Source: Apostichopus japonicus (Eukaryota; Echinodermata; Holothuroidea; Aspidochirotida; Stichopodidae). From it: a stretch of 64,000 nt of DNA. The stretch is taken from contig NC_092565.1 of the NCBI RefSeq assembly GCF_037975245.1, positions 22,527,499 to 22,591,498 of the forward strand. Reading direction: 5' to 3'. The notes under the pieces are model-generated. The model saw only the letters and a program-made list of their open reading frames with translations. It ran no database searches and was not told where the DNA came from. The position numbers and the translations under genes are program-made. Every line of letters starts with the position of its first letter. Positions within the stretch are counted from its first letter, which is position 1. Shown piece by piece: positions 51,263 to 62,672 of the stretch.

Positions 51263-53125
51263 GGAGGTTTAAGTTTAATGGCAGATGCTTGAAGTTGTGA
51301 TGTGTACAATGTATAGTATAACCAGAGATGCGGCTTGTAATTAACTGTGCTGAGATACTCAAGGTACACTTTATCACTTGAATGAAGGGGGGGGGGGGGG
51401 GAGAGTAGAATGGCAGAGATTGATAGCATTAGATAAAGGTTCAAAACAGGTTTAGAAATAGAAATGGATGTACAGTATCACTGCTTTTGTAAATCTTCCA
51501 ATAATTATGATGCAGGAAGCTTTATTTTCTATGATGTAATAAATACTGATGTGTATGATACAACACATCGAAGTTTGTCTAATATTTTTTTCTTCTTCAT
51601 ATTTTTCTTTAGTGTGAAAATTTGCTCATCATATTGCCCATTAAAGACATGAAGGATTACATAATTACGGAATACTTTATAGTTCCCCATGGTTGCCATG
51701 ACTACCGATGATTTATTCCTTCTGCTAGAAATACAGTATAGATCTGCGAGTCCCAACTGTACATTGCAACAGATATATGGAAAGTTGTCAGGTGGCATTG
51801 TCAGTCTAGGGAGCTCTTTGATTGATATTATTGCCTCGGGGGGGGCTTTTAAGAAATGAACCATTATTGACATGGGTGACATGAAGATGTTTAAAAAATG
51901 ACAGGTTCTCAGTTTTAGTTTGATTGAATCAATCAAATTGGGGGGTTAGTTTATATATATGGTATATATGTATTACATTATTTATATTAAGTTCATATCA
52001 AGAGAGGACTCTTTGTTCATTTAGAAATCTTTATTGTAGTGTTATTACTGGAACATTTAGTCTGTCTGATGTTAGCATAATTTATACTGTAAAGGAATTT
52101 ATCGACTGTGCAGTAGAGAGGTCAGTCTGTTCTCTGTATTGTGTAATACAGTATAGAACTGAAGTATATTTTGAATCAAGAAGACTTGTTACTTAGTCAG
52201 CCATCAGTTTAGGCTTGGTTATTTAACTCCTAATTTTTACCATGTACCAGACTTGCTACAGTAGTTGGTACTTATTCCTTTTCTGTTCAAGCACCAAAGG
52301 GAGTTACAGTATTTTAAACAGAATATATATGAAAGCAAACAATTTTCCACTAGAAACAAAAGTTTGAAACTATAAGACACATTTTTTCTTCTCTTAAACA
52401 AAACGCTCTCTTACTCACAACCTGCAAAATATGTCATCACATTTTAGCTTGGTTAAAGTACTGTGTATGTAGACATGGGACAAATAATCTCAAATGTTTG
52501 TACAATGCAAATTTACATGCACACCTCTCTACACTAATTTGTCTTTAATACTGAACTTATCACATCTACTGTACACTACTGTAGATACATAATGTTTCAG
52601 CCCTGAACCCCCTCCCCCACCCCATTGACCCTCTTCTGGGTCGACTCTCCATCCCCTCTCTCTAGTCCCTACCCAATCTACTGTACTGTACCTGCTGTCA
52701 AGACCGTCTGTGGGAATGTGTCCACCTGTTCCGTAGAATGAACAAACCTGTTGCAAGAATTCAAGATTATTTCTGTTGCAGGGTAAGTGAGACTGGCCAA
52801 TGCTATTACTGTTCATATGATGTTCGTTCAGTGCATGTAGACATACTACCGTCTGTCTGGGCTTTTATAAAAGATGTGACACTTCATTAATAAACAATGC
52901 CAAGAGCAGGTTTGCATTCACTGTTTTCCCCTTCCAATCAGTGTGATCCTCGTCACTTTCGGTTATCATGCACTGAAGAAGAGCTAGTTTTGCTCGACAG
53001 CTCTGCAAAAACCAAACTGTAGTTTCACTTCCAATCACTCAATTTTCATAAAGAAGTTTGATGCTCTCCTGAAACAAAATTTAAAAAAATTAATTTTCTG
53101 TTTCTTTTTTTTTTTCTTTATATAG
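51263..53125. other. RAB28: RAB28 intron 3, last part
   Basis: A G14 run near 51387-51401 and AT-rich sequence. It ends with a T-rich tract and TTTATATAG at 53125. No further exon was recognised. Confidence 0.5.
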
Positions 53126-53255
53126 GGTGTTCTCTTAGTGTATGATATTACCAACTCATCAAGTTTTGACAACGTAGAAGATTGGCTCCAGAAAGTGAAA
53201 GAAGTATTCAAGGACCAAGAGAAAGGACCTCACATCGCTCTGGTTGGCAATAAAA
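53126..53255 (+). CDS. RAB28: RAB28, coding exon 4
   Basis: Between TTCTTTATATAG and GTAAGT. It encodes residues 90-132: [20 protein letters not shown], then [14 protein letters not shown] and [14 protein letters not shown] is the conserved strand after the switch II helix, and GNK (130-132) is the start of the guanine-specificity NKxD motif. The exon ends one base into the next codon, so I-D must come from the following exon, which was not found up to the window end. Human RAB28 is about 220 residues, so roughly 60% of the protein is accounted for here. Confidence 0.95.
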
Positions 53256-53275
53256 GTAAGTAGCTGTTGTTCCCT

Positions 53276-53540
53276 TCAGGTTCTGCCAAGGGAGGGGCGA
53301 AGCCTGTAGGCAAACTATCTAAGAGTAGCCCGACCATGAGTTGGCGCGAAGCGTACAAGAAAATTTTGGCCGAAAATGCCTTCCAGTTCGCTGGCAATGG
53401 CACTTCCCAGGCCTTGTAAGTTGCATCTAAGTATGTTCTATTTTGAAATTACTAGCGATATCATAAAAAAAAATATTACAAAAATATGCTCAAGGAGGCC
53501 GCGGTCTCCCCCTTTCCAGCCCCCCCCCCCCTTGGCTACC
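53276..53540. mobile_element. hAT-type remnant just after the RAB28 exon 4 donor
   Basis: GCCAAGGGAGGGGCGAAG at the left and CCTTGGCTACCCTTCGTCC at the right are imperfect inverted repeats, with a C13 run beside the right one. The interior carries the module ACTATCTAAG then GTTGGCGCGAAGCGTACAAG shared with 12512-12558 and 25332-25374. No target duplication found. It begins about 20 bases after the donor. Confidence 0.55.
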
Positions 53541-54150
53541 CTTCGTCCTCTACCAGTTCTTTCTGTCTTTCATTGATTCACCAAAGGAAAAATTGCTGTA
53601 AGGAGTTATAGTAATAACTGCAGAGAATGACTGAGGTGTCCAGGTAGCCTTCCTCACTGCCCTCCAGTGTTAGTGCCAGGATGTTAAAAAAGGGGGGAAT
53701 TTTTTGGTGGGGGGGGAGGATTTTCAAATTTTGGGAGGATTTTCATTTTTTTGAGGGGGGTGGGAGGGATTTCACGATGTTAGTAGTTAGAAGTAGGTAC
53801 AGATGCCTGCACCAAAATTTAGCGCACATAGTCTAGTACATAAACAGGCAGTACACATGGCCGACCATTGCGACCAATACACACAATACACACTGTGCAG
53901 TGCCGCACTAACGAAGCCAGTGTTTTCTGTTTTGGGAAGATTTGACCAATCACATTACTCCTTACAAAACTTGTCATTGGCAACTTTTGTAACTGCAGTA
54001 ATGGTGCAAGTTGTGGGAAGTACCAGTAACTGAACATTGCAGGAAATTCCCCCGAACTTCCCTAAGAGTAAATATTTTTGCGGGACCCGCTTGATAAATT
54101 GCGGGAATTTGCAATCACGCATCCTAAAGCGAACGCTGCTGTCCTCCACT
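53541..54150. other. RAB28: RAB28 intron 4 with G-rich low complexity
   Basis: G/T-rich patch at 53690-53770 (GGGGGG and TTTT runs) that looks like transposon debris. Nothing else recognised. Confidence 0.4.
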
Positions 54151-54812
54151 ATCACCTCCGTCTATGACTCACTATTATTGAGCTAAAGATTGTAGGAATA
54201 TGAACGATACATGATAACAGAGGTGTTCATCCTAACCACCCCCCCCCCCCTCACAGTAACCTCCACCACCCTCAAGTTACTCCTTCTGTGACTTTCTTGC
54301 TATTATTGAGCTAAGAATTATTGGTGGTTTGAAGGAATGTGAATGATACATGTTTAATAACAGAGACCTGTGTTCATCCCCTCACCTCCCTTGTTACTTT
54401 CATGCTACTGTATTATTGAGTATGAAGGAGGTACGCCTAGTTTAATCCATTGGCTACCTCACTAGGAGTACAGAGACCTCTGTTCATTCCCTCACCTCCC
54501 TAACTTGTGACTTTCATGCTATTATTGAGTATAAGGAAGGTACGTCTACTGTAGTTGAACCATTAGCTACACCTCACTAGGAGTACAGAGACCTCTGTTC
54601 ATTCCTTCACCTCCCTAACTTGTGACTTTCATGCTATTATTGAGTATGAAGGAGGTACGCCTAGTTTAATCCATTGGCTACCTCACTAGTAGTACAGAGA
54701 CCTCTGTTCATTCCCTCACCTCCCTAACTTGTGACTTTCATGCTACTATTGAGTATGAAGGAGGTACGCCTAGTTTAACCCATTAGCTACTGTACCTCAC
54801 TAGGAGTTCTTG
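54151..54812. repeat. About 112 bp tandem repeat, four to six copies
   Basis: CTCTGTTCATTCCCTCACCT and TGACTTTCATGCTATTATTG and GAAGGAGGTACGCCTAGTTT blocks recur at 108-117 base spacing. Copies from about 54360 are close. Those at 54151-54350 are diverged and include a C-run. Confidence 0.9.
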
Positions 54813-56694
54813 GACCCTATTGTGGCAACACTTCCAATGTACAGTAAAGCTGCAGATGCGTTGATTATTCTTATCTTCTTAGTTTGATTATTTCTTACTC
54901 TTTTTTTCACACATTTTTCAAATATAAAATGTTTGCAAGCTTATGTTATTGTACTAGTCTGCCAAAATGAAAAATTTGTGGACTTGCGGTGCACTTAATT
55001 AGTTCCATGATACAGATAGATTACATTGTTGTCAGCGACTCATTACTTTATAGATCATGTTTTGATTTTACCATGGAGACATAGCCAATTATGTGAAGTG
55101 TCAGCCTGGAGGTGGTAACAGACGGTAAAGAGACATACAGTACATTGTAAAGAAAGTTGACAGTACTTTATTACTGTTGGGATCTTATATCATATGCTCT
55201 ATGTACAGTAAATCCTTCCCATGGCAGGTTAAAACAGCGGTCAATTCCTGCCAAATGTACTTGTCAGTCTTAAAGGCGGCATTTTGTTTTCATCAACACA
55301 TCAAAATATTGGATTAGAAAATTTCTTGACTAGTTAATTCATATCGTCATAAACAGGAAAAAAAGAATAAAAAAGAAAAGAAAGAAAAGTCATAAACTGG
55401 AAAAAAAAAGAAAAAAAAGGAAAGGAAGAGCACATTAGAATGCAAAATAAGAATTTAATTCAAGAAAAGATGCACAGTAAAGGAAACAAAACACTCATTG
55501 ACGAGGTCACCTGTCAATTACCGTCACCCACCTGCCTCATCAGATACAGGGCTGAATTTACTCTTGGAATTCAATTTAGAAAATTGAAAAGTTTGGTAAA
55601 TGGTTTGTGGCAAGGATTTGTACAAAGTCATAATTGCAAAATACTTTACCAAACTAAGAAAGAGAATGGAGGTTACTAAAACCCACAAGGCTTGCCCAAG
55701 GTTCATTCAATAGGATTTATTCAATGGCAATGGCAGAGTGCGTCTAAAATGCAGAGTGTGATGACTCGGATGAGCCTGTTTGAGCTGTTAAAGCACAGCT
55801 TCTTTCAGGACAGTGAAACAACATCAACAAAAATCAGCTCACCAAATAGGGCCAATACTAGGAAAATTGAGGTAAAAGTGACTAGTTTCTCAGATTTGAG
55901 GCGGTTTAAAAGGGGTGGGGGTGGGGGAGTAGCAAATAACAGCCAGAGGAGAATAGGGGAAACTGATTTCACTGGGTGGGGCGGGTGGGGGGGGGAGAAT
56001 GGACGAGTGGTATCAGTAGATTTTCAAACTTTTAGTCCGGAGATACTGTACAGTACCTTGAGGAAACTTAACTTCTTCAAATGTTTAATTCATATTGAAG
56101 ATACCATACTGTATTTAGTTTTAAATAGTGCATGAAATAAAAATAAATGCATAAATAAATATAGTAGAGAAAAATGTTTTACTCAGCGGACTTGACATTT
56201 AAATGTCCCACTTTATTCAGTGTACATACTACTGTACATACTGCAGCCAATATTTGTTTGCACAGGGAATAATTCAGTGTTCTAAAATTTGAATGAAGCA
56301 GTTTCAAGGCTCTGAAATTTTTCTCTCATTGAATACTAAAGTTATTTTAGAGAAAACTACTAGATGTCTTTACACTTGTTTGGCAACTTGACAATTTCGC
56401 ATAGCATATTTTGCATTGCGATACTGGATGAATTATGCCCTGATGAACTGCTGTGTCTTTCATAACGAGTACATGCACAGTACAGATTGCTTGTACAGTA
56501 CTGATGTGATAACATTTGTGCAGGACTGTATAAAGAATATGATGGTCTCCCTTCCCCCCTCACCAGGACAGTGCCTCTGACATGCCCCATTGAGTAGAAA
56601 TCAAATGCTTAAAAGCAATGTAAGCATTGTTAAGTGTAGTTGATGACATTCAAGTTGAACTATGTAAAAGCATTGTCAAATGTGTTAACAACCA
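54813..56694. other. RAB28: RAB28 intron, no exon recognised
   Basis: A-rich stretch at 55360-55430, and G-rich clusters at 55910-55930 and 55975-55996 with quadruplex-type runs. No segment matching the next RAB28 exon was found. Confidence 0.4.
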
Positions 56695-57200
56695 TGTTGT
56701 GAAGTTTAGTAGGTGGGTACACAGGGAATAATTATATTGTGCCTGTTACAGCAGATATATGCAGTGTTGAGAATTTTAGTAGGTGGGTCCACAGGGAATA
56801 ATTATATTGTGCCTGTTACAGCAGATATATATGCAGTGTTGTGAAGTTTAGTAGGTGGGTCCACAGGGAATCATTATATTGTGCCTGTTACAGCAGATAT
56901 ATATGCAGTGTTGTGAAGTTTAGTAGGTGGGTCCACGGAATAATATTGTGCCTGTTACAGCATATATGCAGTTTGGTGAAGTTAAATAGGTGGGTCCACA
57001 GGGAATAATTATATTGTGCCTATTACAACATATATATTGTGAAGTTTAGGTGGGTTTACAGGGAATAATTATATTGTGCCTATTACAACATATATTGTGA
57101 AGTTTAGGTGGGTTTACAGGGAATAATTATATTGTGCCTGTTACAGCATATAATATCCAGTTTTGTATAGTTTAGGTGGATGCCACAGGGAATAATTACT
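56695..57200. repeat. About 55-75 bp tandem repeat, eight copies
   Basis: GTGAAGTTTAGTAGGTGGGT, CCACAGGGAATAATTATATT and GTGCCTGTTACAGCA recur in order. Units become shorter toward the right through loss of parts of the TATATATGCAG segment. Confidence 0.93.
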
Positions 57201-60200
57201 CTTCAGTTTTAAAGGCAGATTAACAGACTTTCTCCTATAAAATACTTTGGTTTCTGTGTACAGAAAACAAACGGTTTTGCATTTGTGTAGAAATTTGCCA
57301 ACTTTGTATCAATCCTACAGTAGCAAATGGCGTTTTGATGCCGGATAAATATTCCATTCTCGATAGATCTCTGATGTACAGTATGGAGCTTCTAAGGTGA
57401 CATTGGGGTACTGACATATATGTGTAACAGACAGTGCTGTGATACAGTATCTCAACAATGTTTTTTTGTTCAGATATTGAGACATTGGGAAAGATGATAA
57501 TCATTATCGCAGTCCTGTATGATTTTATCTTGACTAAATATGAAATTGATATACAGTAAACTTGAGCTTCCTGATCAAACAAAGTTCTTGAATATCTGAA
57601 TATTAATTAGCGTAATATTATGATATATTCAAATAAAAAGATCTTTATATCTAAATATGACTTTAGCATTAAGCAATTACAATATTGAGATGAAAATCTT
57701 AAATATCAGAATTTGATCTACAGTACTGCTAAATTTTCAGATGTTCGATATATCAAAATACTGTACCTACTGTACTGTATACATACAAGTTCTCAATACA
57801 AGCTGAGCAAATATTACAGAATTGAGATTTTTTTATTTTGAGAATCTCAATGTGGACTTGAAAACTATGAACTGATGCTATATTAATATTATAATTGCAG
57901 GGAATAAATTTATTAATTTATCCAGTTATCAAATCAAAAAACAAAATGCTACATGCAAAACTGGCAAATTGCTACAGTTGGGCAAATATAACAGTTTTTA
58001 TATGCAGGAACCATAGTATCTTATATATACTGTAAGAGTAAGTCTAACTGCTTTTAAAACTGCTGCACAAAAGTTTGAACGCTAAGTTATTCCCTGCGTT
58101 GTATAATTTAGTTATATAAAATGTACATTAGCTTCATCTCGACTAGTCACGTTTCCTTAAAAATTACTGAAACCAATTGATCACGTTTTGATATTTTATT
58201 GGCAGACTCACTTTTCAGTAGAATGAAATGATTCAGTCATTTATCGTAATCATTTTTAAAGTACATTTTGTTGAAAAAAAAAAATCTCAGAGATTGAATC
58301 GAATTTTAACTTCCTTGAGTAATTACTCTTAGAGTGTGATGAGTAATTTAAACAATGCACTCTTCACTTAATCGTACTCATATGTTACTATGGTATAATC
58401 TCATTTTAATTTCAACATTGTGGCTAAGTACAGTATATATGCTTGTACTGTAGTATGATATGTACAGCAAGATATATGGAAGAATTATGTGTGCAGTTTA
58501 ATTATATAGTCAATGTACAGGGCCTACTGTCTCTTTGATACATTAAATTGGAGCCATTACTTTCATCAATCAACAAGTTCCTCCTCTCCAGTAATAAAGA
58601 GAAACTAATTATGCAGCATTTTAGGGTTTAATGTCGGTCGCTCATTTATTCTACAAAGTGAAGTTCATAAGCTATGGCAGTTCTCGGTAATGTAAGTTTT
58701 ACTGCACAAGTAAATGCAGATATTATTGAAGTTTTTGTTGTAGAGTAAAATAAAATGAAGTGAAATGAAAACAAATGAATCAACAGTATTGCCCAAAAAC
58801 ATTCATCTGGTTAAAGAGACAGAGTCTGGTCATTTTGCAATCGTCGAAGCAAACCATTTTGATTAATTGTGACATTTTTTAAAATATTTCCTTTAAATTG
58901 CATACTGTAATTACTCCTTCAGCTTTAATATTGGTTTTGTTAAAGAAATATTTCTGAAAACTGAATCTTGAGCCAATTTATGCAACAACAAAAAAGGAAA
59001 AACAATTACTTCAGAGATACTGTATAATAGTACACAATGTGTTTTCTTGCAGATTGTCTAAAATTTTGTCAGAAGTTTGTCAACCTTTGTAATCGTACAA
59101 GTGTGACTTTTTATAAAGCCTCTACTGTAATTATTATGTTCTACTGAGTAAGGCATCTTCCTTGTCTTCTGTTGCATGTTGACACTGTTTGTACAAACCC
59201 AATTATAGTGTCCAGAGCAAGAGAGAGACAGAGAGTGAGAGAGAGAGATGGGGAGGGAGAAAAGACAAACATTAGTACTACTGCTTTAAGCCTCTATTTT
59301 GTTTTCGTAAGTGCTGCTAGTCTCCCAACTACCCCCGCAAAAAAAATTAAAAGACTTTGACAACATGCAATTTACGTTATTCCCTGGTGAACTGCGAAAA
59401 CAGAAATAGAATCTACCGGACATGTGGGTACTGCATTGTAGAGGGGAAACAATGTTAACAGGGACACGACATTTACTGTAGTTTGAAATAATTTGTAAAG
59501 TTATATCACAGATAATTTTCATTTGGTAGAATATTGCTAAATATATAGGTATGTACAGTGCTATATAGGTAAAGGGCTGGGTGAATTCCATAGAAAATGT
59601 TACAATGTTTCATATAGTTTGTGATATTGTTGGGTGTTCTGTATGTATTGTTCACAATAATAAATTGGGAAAACAAAAGAGGAGGAATAGGACAGGGCGG
59701 GGGTGAGGCGGCGAGGGGGGCAGGGGGGGGGGGCAAGGATTTTCAGCTGCTAAGTAAAGAACACGCATCTTTCGGAATTTCTGTACTTTTCTGCAGGAAT
59801 GTTCTGATATTTAACTTCATCCCAGACTTTCATGAATGTTATATATTCTATACACAATTAAATATCCTGGCAGTGGTTTGAGGATAGCAATGAAATGTTT
59901 TAAATTCAAGCCTACATGATCATCATGATTATTATTATTAGTATTGGACCATATACAAACCTTGAAACAAACATGTCTTTGGACCGTTTACAGTATAAGA
60001 TACAACTGTACTACAGTAGCGAGACTTTCTGTGTTGATTGAGGATGCTGAAACTGTCAGAGGATGGAACTGTGAAAATGAATCCGGTATCGTTAGTAATG
60101 TATGATACAGTAATGTATGATACACTGTATACAGTGTGACAGGATGATAAATAGCACTGGCAAAATCAGTCAGGCTATAAATTAAAATGTACTCCATAAG

Positions 60201-60749
60201 ACAGAAACTGACTACAGTTCATTGGCATAATTTAGCATGTGGGTACTTAAAACTTGTACTGGTAAATCAGCCATAAACTATGATTCGTGCCGAGCCAATG
60301 TTCAGATGTTGAGACCAATCTTGTAAAGGTGGCGCTATCAATATCTTACTCTACATACATACAGTATATGAACAGTGTATGGGAATGCCAGCAATGATAA
60401 TGTTTGGAGAGAGTTTGTCTGTGATGTCCTAAAGTGATATTCATTGTAATAACTACTGTATGCTTCCCCACGTGGTTAGCTGTTGAATGTATTTCTTAAA
60501 GGTTTCAACTAATTAACATCTTTTGTTTGAGCATCATCCTACAGTGTTGTACAGTAGTACTGTACATTATGCTTGCGCGAGTATTCTTGGTACATGTACA
60601 GAGAGACAAAAGGCTGACTAACGATGATGATGTTCCAAAAGATATTTACATGGTACTGTACGTATTGTAAACTTGATATTTTTTATTGTGTACATGGCAC
60701 ACAACAGTTTAAACAACACATGTACAGTACCTAATACTGTACATCGGCT
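57201..60749. other. Intronic or intergenic DNA, no gene recognised
   Basis: AT-rich, with GA-rich sequence at 59218-59255 and a G-rich quadruplex-type cluster at 59690-59735. TACTGTA/TACAGTA words remain frequent. Confidence 0.4.
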
Positions 60750-61095
60750 CAGGGACCTCAAGAGCTAGGAGGGACCTCAAGGGCCAGGTAGTTCCTGTCT
60801 TAATGGGCCACGTGGTACCTCATGGGCCAGGTGGTACCTCGTGGGCCAGGTAGTACCTCATGGGCCAGGTGGTACCTCAATGGCCAGGTGGGACCTCAAG
60901 GGCCAGGTGGGGCCTCATGGGCCAGGTGAGACCTCATGGGCCAGGTGGTAACTCATGGTCAAGGTGGGACCTCAAAGGCCAGGTGGGACATCAGGGGCCA
61001 GGTGGGACCTCAGGGGCCAGGTGGGACATCAAGAGCCAGGTAGTACCTCATGGTCAAAGTGGGACCTCAAAGGCCAGGTGGGACCACAGGGAAAC
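60750..61095. repeat. About 20 bp minisatellite, about 17 copies
   Basis: GGGCCAGGTGGTACCTCAT and variants (GGGACCTCAAGGGCCAGGT) repeat head to tail. Gly/Pro/Trp-rich open frames here are by-products. Confidence 0.95.
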
Positions 61096-62672
61096 GTGTC
61101 ACCAGCCCCAACTTCTTGCAGCCCTCATACTACTTCAAGAATTTTACAGAAAATTCCTTGTCCCATATATTTTCACAGGTTCCATTTGTTGACCTTTGGC
61201 TTTGCTCTGTAGTCCCTTGACACTTACCCCACCCCCTCTCCCCTTCTTCTCAGGACTGTACATAATCCACATATTACAATACTTTAATATGGGCATATCA
61301 TACCTGTATATCATACATTTCAAAATCACTCTGGTGACTTATTGCTATATTTTGCAATTTAAGTAGTACAGAACATGCAGTACATGCATTATATGTAAAT
61401 AGTAAACACTTTATCATAGTTCTCTACTTTTACTCTTGTGCAGTAAATTAGTATAAAGCCCTGTAGCTGTAATACTATAAGCCCATCATGCATGCAACGA
61501 TAATGGAGGAAACTAAATTAAGTACTGTAGAAGAAATTTGCAAACCTTGGGTGCTTTCACACTAGATCCAGATCAGATCTCTACGTCAGGATCTGAAACA
61601 CTCCCGTATCAACAGTGACAAGAGATATCCAGTGACCTCATTACGTCACATGTATTCTCACATGAAATTCCAGTCCTGTATCATGCATGTGCTAATTCTT
61701 AAGTAGATTGAGTGCTTGTGGGCCATACATAGCGTAGTATTGTCACCCTAAGGCTATGCAACCATGACAACGAAAGTTTTGGAGTATACGTACTACGCGA
61801 TCCACAGCTGCACATGACACATTTGTGACATTTCCAATCGGATGTTTTTACCAACATCCGGTGAATAGCGGGGGAGGATCAGAGTACAACTCTTCGGATC
61901 AATGCATAAGTTTACCCCATGGAGAGATGATCCTTTGATATTTACTTCGCTCCTCGCTTACCTGTCTCCTCACAACCTTAGCACCTCATTCTACCGTGCC
62001 TATAAAGTCCTGGTAAATAAATAACACTGTGCGCCCTCTATGACCGGACCCCCCTTCCGGTCCCTCCTCCTTTTTCATTCTACCATTCCAAGTGCCTACA
62101 CGCATATTTTTCTTGTGGATAGTTTCCTTGGAAAATTGTCTTGGTTTTCTTCGACGATCGCCGGAAGTTTTTTAGCTTCGGATCTTTAGAAGTTTGACAG
62201 TCCTTTCCTGACCGATAAGTATCCTTTTTATCAAAAAGGGAGGGTTTTGGGGACTGTTTTCGTAGTGCGTTTCCTCCTCGGGTTGGTTTGCGGCGGGGTT
62301 AGCAGTTCCGCGAAACTGCCTAGGTTCCCGCCCTATTCCTCCCCACGCTATAGCGTGTTGTTGTTTTTGTGTTTTCTTAGCTTGTTTACTAGCTTTCTTC
62401 CCCCCAATTAGTTTCTCTCGTCCCCCTTTTGGGGATTCATATTGCTCACATATATTCACTCTTTTTCGTATGTATTTCTCGCTCTCTCATTTTTGTTTCA
62501 GCTTGCATTTTCATGTTAGGCCACCCCGTAGCGTTACCTTGTTTACCGTTGCTAGGTTACGCTACGCTCCACCTAAGCCTAATTCCCTCCCTAGTTCTCC
62601 CCTCTTACGTTAAGCTTCTATTGTTGTTCATTTATCACTAAGAAGTAATCTTCCTTAATCCGGTTATTCAGC
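61096..62672 (+). mobile_element. Left flank and untranslated leader of a retroelement (boundary uncertain)
   Basis: Somewhere after about 61550 the sequence becomes GC-richer and less like the RAB28 introns. An inverted repeat CGGATGTT/AACATCCG lies at 61839-61860, a TATA-like CTATAAAGTCC near 62000, and a long C/T-rich leader (62040-62660) precedes the Gag-like frame. These would suit a terminal repeat with promoter and leader, but the element's end, a terminal repeat copy and a primer-binding site could not be located. 61096-61550 shows nothing notable. Confidence 0.4.

Noticed and set aside
50693-51377. Pro/Ser-rich open frames on the - strand
   Set aside because: By-products of the 46 bp minisatellite.
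56637-56700. Possible RAB28 exon 5 starting TTGATGAC after TAG
   Set aside because: It would restore I-D after NK, but there is no polypyrimidine tract and the following residues do not resemble RAB28.
60860-61212. Gly/Trp-rich open frames
   Set aside because: By-products of the 20 bp minisatellite.
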